Positions 60,461-64,000 of a DNA stretch of 64,000 bases are shown one piece after another. A program made the translations under genes and the position numbers. This DNA comes from Paraburkholderia atlantica. GTDB lineage: Bacteria; Pseudomonadota; Gammaproteobacteria; Burkholderiales; Burkholderiaceae. The notes under the pieces were generated by a model, which saw only the letters and a program-made list of their open reading frames with translations, was not told the origin of the DNA and did no database searches. Position 1 is the first letter of the stretch. Each line of letters begins with the position of its first letter. The stretch is taken from NCBI RefSeq assembly GCF_009362785.1, contig NZ_WHNQ01000006.1, positions 124,001-188,000 on the forward strand, in the 5' to 3' direction.

Positions 60461-61297
60461 CTACTTCGCGCGCCACGCGATCCAAAGCTTACGGATCGGC
60501 GTCAGCGCGATACGTTGATGCAGCACGTGATAACCGTCGCGCTCGATTTCATCGAGCAAGGCCAACGCGAGCGCCGCGAGCGCGAGCAGCGTGCGCTGGG
60601 CGCGCCGGGCTCTGGCGGGCACCGCGGCGAGCGCGGTCTGCACTGCGTCGCGCGCGCGATGCGTCTCGAAGCGCATCAGCTCGGTGAACGCGTCGGTGTA
60701 TTTGCGGTTGATCAGATCGGCGGCGGTGACGTTGTAGCGCTGCATCTCGTCGATCGGAACGTAGATGCGGCCGTGCCGCGCATCGTTACCGGTTTCGGCG
60801 ACGAACTGCGCGAGCATCAGCGCCTCGCCGAGGGGAGCGGCCCACGTCGACGCTTGCGCGGCATCGTCGGCCGATCCGGCTGCCGCGGCGCGCGACACCA
60901 GCGACGCGAAATTGCCGCCGACCCCGCGCACATAGCGATGCAGGTTCGGATAGTCGAGATAGCGTGCCTGGTCGAGATCCATCTCGAAGCCCGCCAGTAA
61001 TTCCTGTAGAGCAGGATACTCGGCCCGCGCGTCGGGCAGATAGGCCGCGAGCGCCTTGGATACCGGATGCGACGGCGACCCCGCGGCGAGCGCGGCGATT
61101 TCTTTCTGCCACCACGCGAGCTTCGTGCGGCCGACCGCCGGATCACTCGTCTCCTTGACCGTTTCCTCGAATTCGCGACGCAATGCGAAGAGCGCCGTCA
61201 ACAGCGGCTGACTGGCTGCGCGCGCCTGGCGAAGCGCATAGTAGGTGCTCGATCCTGGGGGCGCCGCTTTCTGCTGGCAATAGTCGTCGAAATTCAC
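60461..61297 (-). CDS. Squalene/phytoene synthase-fold protein with altered Asp motifs
   Basis: 278 residues aligning to HpnD-like squalene/phytoene synthase enzymes over the whole length: MNFDDYCQQKAAPPGSSTYY, then RREFEETVKETSDPAVGRTK where family members have a DDxxD-type motif; here positions 44, 45 and 48 are E, E and K. The second motif reads ETGNDARHGRIYVP (168-181) where DxxEDA is usual: E168 replaces Asp, D172 is kept. The scaffold is intact. Prenyl-diphosphate coupling activity is therefore doubtful; an NDUFAF6-like non-enzymatic role is conceivable. Convergent with the DUF1501 gene. Confidence 0.75.
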   Translation of the reverse strand: MNFDDYCQQKAAPPGSSTYYALRQARAASQPLLTALFALRREFEETVKETSDPAVGRTKLAWWQKEIAALAAGSPSHPVSKALAAYLPDARAEYPALQELLAGFEMDLDQARYLDYPNLHRYVRGVGGNFASLVSRAAAAGSADDAAQASTWAAPLGEALMLAQFVAETGNDARHGRIYVPIDEMQRYNVTAADLINRKYTDAFTELMRFETHRARDAVQTALAAVPARARRAQRTLLALAALALALLDEIERDGYHVLHQRIALTPIRKLWIAWRAK

Positions 61298-61400
61298 GGG
61301 ATGAGAGTGTGGGAAAGGGCTGGCGAGAAGGGCGCTGGCGCCCGTCTCGACGAGCCGAAAATTGTAGCATCGGCGCCGCGCGCGCAGATACCGCCGGGTG

Positions 61401-61429
61401 CAGACAAGCGCGAATCAATCGGTTAGAAT
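61401..61429 (+). promoter_or_regulatory. Promoter candidate for tRNA-Leu
   Basis: CAGACA at 61401-61406 and TAGAAT at 61424-61429, 17-base spacer, 86 bases before the tRNA. Both hexamers are fair matches to sigma-70. Weak on its own, but position and spacing are right. Confidence 0.5.
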
Positions 61430-61515
61430 CTCGCGCTTACGCTTTCAGGCACGTGTTTGGCGCGCGTGGAAGTGCACAGGACAATCGGGCACGACGCATC
61501 GCGGCGTACCCGGCT

Positions 61516-61602
61516 GCGAGGGTGGCGAAATTGGTAGACGCACCAGGTTTAGGTCCTGACGCCCGCAAGGGTGTAGGGGTTCGAGTCCCCTCCCTCGCAC
61601 CA
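61516..61602 (+). tRNA. tRNA-Leu (anticodon UAG)
   Basis: 87 nt including an encoded CCA. Acceptor GCGAGGG pairs with CCCTCGC, then ACCA. The T arm has GGTTCGAGTCC; the long variable arm is that of a class II tRNA, as expected for Leu. The anticodon loop TTTAGGT gives UAG at 61550-61552, reading CUA and, by wobble, other CUN codons. Confidence 0.96.
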
Positions 61603-61618
61603 TTTATTGGTAGTCAAT

Positions 61619-61656
61619 AAAAAACCCCGTCGAGTCTTCGGACCGGCGGGGTTTTT
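61619..61656 (+). terminator. Rho-independent terminator after tRNA-Leu
   Basis: AAAACCCCG...CGGGGTTTT stem with an internal GTC-TTCG-GAC tetraloop hairpin and a T tract to 61656. It starts 17 bases after the tRNA. Confidence 0.88.
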
Positions 61657-61722
61657 TCTTTGTTGCACGGTCTCTGCAAGGCCGCAGTGTTGCCCCGCGG
61701 CCTGCCATTGCGAGAACGCGAA

Positions 61723-62010
61723 TCAGGCGCCCGGTGTTCCCGGCGTTTGCTGCGAGCCCGGCAACTCCGCTTGCGCGGCACCTTCGAGGAAGCGGCGGGT
61801 CGACTCGAACGCCTGCAGCATTTGGTCCGGCCACGGCGTTTGCAGCATCACGGCCTGATGATTTTCAAATGCCGACGACAGCAGTTTTGCCAGTTCCGGC
61901 GAACGAAGATGACGCAGCACGACGCTGACCGCGATCGCGGTTGCCTGGCTCGCGCCGGCGGTCTGGAGTTCCGACGCGGTGAGTGCCGCGACCTGTTTGT
62001 TGATGTCCAC
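61723..62010 (-). CDS. Small protein of unknown function
   Basis: 95 residues from GTG 62010 (VDINKQVAALTASELQ), with GGGAC upstream at a suitable distance; a TTG at 62055 is a less likely extension. It has alternating Ala/Leu-rich helices (ASQATAIAVSVVLRHLRS, ELAKLLSSAFENHQAVML) and a Pro/Gly C-terminal tail. No membrane span, no recognised domain. It lies between the tRNA-Leu terminator and a MarR gene. Confidence 0.55.
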   Translation of the reverse strand: MDINKQVAALTASELQTAGASQATAIAVSVVLRHLRSPELAKLLSSAFENHQAVMLQTPWPDQMLQAFESTRRFLEGAAQAELPGSQQTPGTPGA

Positions 62011-62129
62011 TGAAACGTCCCTGGATGAAAAAGAGGGTGAAGGCGCGTTGGCCAATGCTCAATTTTGACACGCGCCGCCCAATGCCGTGAGGCGGCGCTC
62101 TTCAAACATGGCCGGTTCGTCTCGCGCCA

Positions 62130-62579
62130 TCACTCCCGCGCGTTCATCGCGCGGATCACCTTGTCGAGCGCCGCGCCGAACGCGGCCCTTTCTTCTTCGT
62201 CGAGACAGTCGAACATATCGCCGTTCCACTTGCGCGCGATCGGCATCACCTTGCGATACAGCGCGCGACCTTCCTGCGTCAGCGAGACCAGCACGACGCG
62301 GCCGTCCGCGGCGCTCGTCTCGCGCTGCACGAGTCCCTGCCGGATCAGCGCTTCGGCTGCGCGACTCGCCTGGCTTTTGTCCAGATTGGCATGGCGTGCC
62401 AGCTCCATGATCGAGAATGGTCCGAACGATCCCACCGACGCAATCACACGCGCTTCAGGCAGCGTTACGCCGAGCTTCGCCGCGTAGCGCGCGCTGATGC
62501 CGCGCTCGGCCAGTTTGTTCAAAACATGCAGACGATACGTGAGGAACTGCTCGAGCCCGGCTTTGGCGGAGTCCTTCAT
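62130..62579 (-). CDS. MarR-family transcriptional regulator
   Basis: 149 residues from ATG 62579. A winged helix-turn-helix: ARVIASVGSFGPFSIMELAR, the recognition region LDKSQASRAAEALIRQGLV and the wing RETSAADGRVVLVSLTQEGR. MarR regulators are ligand-responsive dimers that usually repress a nearby gene. The upstream neighbour is a glycerate kinase gene on the same strand, 63 bases away; no classical operator is obvious. Confidence 0.92.
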   Translation of the reverse strand: MKDSAKAGLEQFLTYRLHVLNKLAERGISARYAAKLGVTLPEARVIASVGSFGPFSIMELARHANLDKSQASRAAEALIRQGLVQRETSAADGRVVLVSLTQEGRALYRKVMPIARKWNGDMFDCLDEEERAAFGAALDKVIRAMNARE

Positions 62580-62642
62580 GGTCACCCCGTGATGAGTGGA
62601 ACGGTCGTGGCGCTGTGATTGTTGCGGCAACCGTTTCGCGGG

Positions 62643-63788
62643 TCAACGCACGCCGTATTTCAGGCGCGTCAGCTGCTCGGCCTCGTTGGCGAGCAGGCGC
62701 GCTGCGTCGCGAATCGCGACGTCGAGCGTGATCGGCCCGGGCGCCGGCGAAAAGCAGCCGCTGAAGTGTTCGGCGAGACGCGGCAGCGCGGCGGGGTCGA
62801 CCGCGCCGGACAATAGCGTGGCGGGCACGCCCGCGGCTCGCGCATGCGCGCACGCAATGAAGGGCGCCTTGCCGTGCAGCGTCTGTACGTCGGAGCGGCC
62901 TTCGCCGGTGATCAGCCAGTCGGCGCCGGCGAGCGCTGCGTCGAGGCCGATTTGCCGCGCGACGGTTTCCGCGCCCGGCTCGAACTGCGCGCCGAGCATG
63001 TGCAACGCGAAGCCGAGACCGCCCGCCGCGCCCGCGCCCGGCAGCTCGCGCGCGGTGCGGCCGAGCGCGGCTTCGAGCAGATCGGCGAAGCGCGCGAGCG
63101 CGGCGTCGATCGGAGCGACCTGTTCGGGCTTCACGCCTTTTTGCGGTCCGAAGACGGCGGTCGCGCCGTGCTCGCCGGTCAGCGGATTGTCGACGTCCGA
63201 CATACCGACGAACTGCGTGTCGGCAAGCCGCGCGTCGAGCAGGGACGCATCGACCCGCGCCACGCGCGCCAGCTGCTCGGGCGTGCCTTCGAGGGCGTTG
63301 CCTTGCGCGTCGAACAGTTGCAGGCCGAGGCCGGTCAGCAGGCCGGCGCCGCCGTCGTTCGTGCTGCTGCCGCCGAGCGCGACGAAAAATCGCCGCACGC
63401 CGGCGTCGAGCAGCGCGCGAATCGCTTCGCCCATGCCGCGCGTGCTGCGCGCCTCGACCGGCACGCTCATGCCGACGGGGTCCGTAATGCCGACGATTTC
63501 CGCCGTTTCGATGATTGCGCTGCCGTCCGCGAGCAAGCCCGTGAGCGCCGCGCGCGTCGGACCGGCCGCGCCGCGCACGCTAAGCGTGCGGCGCTCGCCG
63601 CCGCTCGTGAGCATTGCGTCGAGCGTGCCTTCGCCGCCGTCAGCCATCGGACAAATGCGCACGCTGGCGTCGGCGCGCGCGCGCCGGATGCCGGATGCAA
63701 TCGCCTGCGCGACCTGTTCCGCGCTGAGCGAGCCTTTGAATGAATCGGGAGCGATGACGACGACAGGCGAGGGCGACGAATTCGGCAT
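62643..63788 (-). CDS. Glycerate kinase (GlxK/GarK type I)
   Basis: 381 residues. N-terminal VVVIAPDSFKGSLSAEQVAQ and the ADGGEGTLDAM loop (sugar and phosphate contacts), LGGSSTNDGGAGLLTGLG, then GPQKGV and WLITGEGRSDVQTLHGKAP are the family hallmarks of the GlxK/GarK class that makes 2- or 3-phosphoglycerate from D-glycerate. AGAG lies before the ATG at 63788. Takes part in glyoxylate/glycolate use. Its regulator may be the MarR gene downstream. Confidence 0.92.
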   Translation of the reverse strand: MPNSSPSPVVVIAPDSFKGSLSAEQVAQAIASGIRRARADASVRICPMADGGEGTLDAMLTSGGERRTLSVRGAAGPTRAALTGLLADGSAIIETAEIVGITDPVGMSVPVEARSTRGMGEAIRALLDAGVRRFFVALGGSSTNDGGAGLLTGLGLQLFDAQGNALEGTPEQLARVARVDASLLDARLADTQFVGMSDVDNPLTGEHGATAVFGPQKGVKPEQVAPIDAALARFADLLEAALGRTARELPGAGAAGGLGFALHMLGAQFEPGAETVARQIGLDAALAGADWLITGEGRSDVQTLHGKAPFIACAHARAAGVPATLLSGAVDPAALPRLAEHFSGCFSPAPGPITLDVAIRDAARLLANEAEQLTRLKYGVR

Positions 63789-64000
63789 GGTATCTCTGAG
63801 AGGTTTGAGTCGTTGTAAGCGGTTGCCGGAGCGGACGAAGCGACCGGCTGCGGAAGACCGGCGGTGGCGGCCCGACCGAGTGCGTTAGCTTATCAGCATG
63901 GGGGCGTCGGCTGAATATGTCGAAAGGCATAGGCGGGATCGCTGCAAACTGGCTAGCCACGCCAGCGGCAAACAGCGCTCGCTGTGCCAAAACTACCCGA

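Noticed and set aside
61516..61602. tRNA-Leu as an integration site for a mobile element
   Set aside because: No integrase, no duplicated 3' end and no atypical island are visible next to it in the window.
63789..64000. Possible gene start at the right edge
   Set aside because: Open frames here are short and lack ribosome sites or family resemblance; truncated by the window end.

Overview
The window is high-GC DNA with almost no non-coding space and reads as a Burkholderia/Paraburkholderia-type betaproteobacterial chromosome. The evidence is a class I polyhydroxybutyrate locus (phaC-phaA-phaB-phaR) with protein lengths and active-site positions matching the Cupriavidus/Burkholderia enzymes, a BktB-type second thiolase, the surE-pcm-nlpD-rpoS order, and many housekeeping genes (bamD, rluD, rimO, mfd, ispDF, serB, argE). 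I see no insertion sequence, prophage, CRISPR array, integrase or rRNA operon. Species is not determinable from this alone.

Layout. 1-3.2 kb: end of a CaiB/BaiF CoA-transferase, then an ABC importer of the nitrate/sulfonate/NMT1 type (binding protein, ATPase, permease) closed by a strong terminator. 3.3-11 kb: a quinone-oxidoreductase-like MDR enzyme facing a stress cluster surE-pcm-nlpD-rpoS, a 3'-5' exonuclease and rlmD. 11-14 kb: bamD divergent from rluD-pgeF. 14.5-19.5 kb: PHB synthesis and its regulator. 19.9-26.7 kb: dusC, rimO, a ketodeoxygluconate-type kinase, bktB, an exported protein and metC. 26.8-28.4 kb: two small membrane proteins and serB. 28.6-34.3 kb: a P450 and a two-enzyme NHEJ system (Ku, LigD) followed by a small hydrophilic protein. 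34.3-38.8 kb: LysR regulator/MDR dehydrogenase pair, an exported protein and a FetAB-like ABC pair. 39-41.6 kb: AsmA protein with an overlapping 41-codon membrane ORF. 41.8-46.9 kb: an orphan gene and a three-gene phosphorelay (histidine kinase, single-domain receiver, REC-PAS-kinase-REC hybrid). 47-50 kb: mscL, a threonine/serine dehydratase and argE. 50-55 kb: mfd divergent from ispD-ispF. 55-58.4 kb: a 2-Cys peroxiredoxin and an EnvZ/OmpR (RisSA-like) pair with apparent OmpR boxes. 58.4-60.4 kb: a decayed DUF1800 gene beside an intact DUF1501 gene. 60.5-64 kb: an atypical squalene/phytoene-synthase-like protein, tRNA-Leu(UAG), a small unknown protein, a MarR regulator and a glycerate kinase; the last ~210 bases hold no gene I can support.

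How it fits together. PhaA and BktB condense acyl-CoAs, PhaB reduces acetoacetyl-CoA, PhaC polymerises 3-hydroxyacyl-CoA, and PhaR regulates accumulation. RpoS, SurE, Pcm, Ku/LigD, MscL and the peroxiredoxin give the window a stationary-phase and stress-survival flavour. No single clearly novel system stands out. The best leads are the DUF1800 relic, the Asp-motif-poor SQS/PSY protein, the OmpR-box array, the unexplained operator-like dyads, a rimO-like relic and several tiny membrane ORFs.
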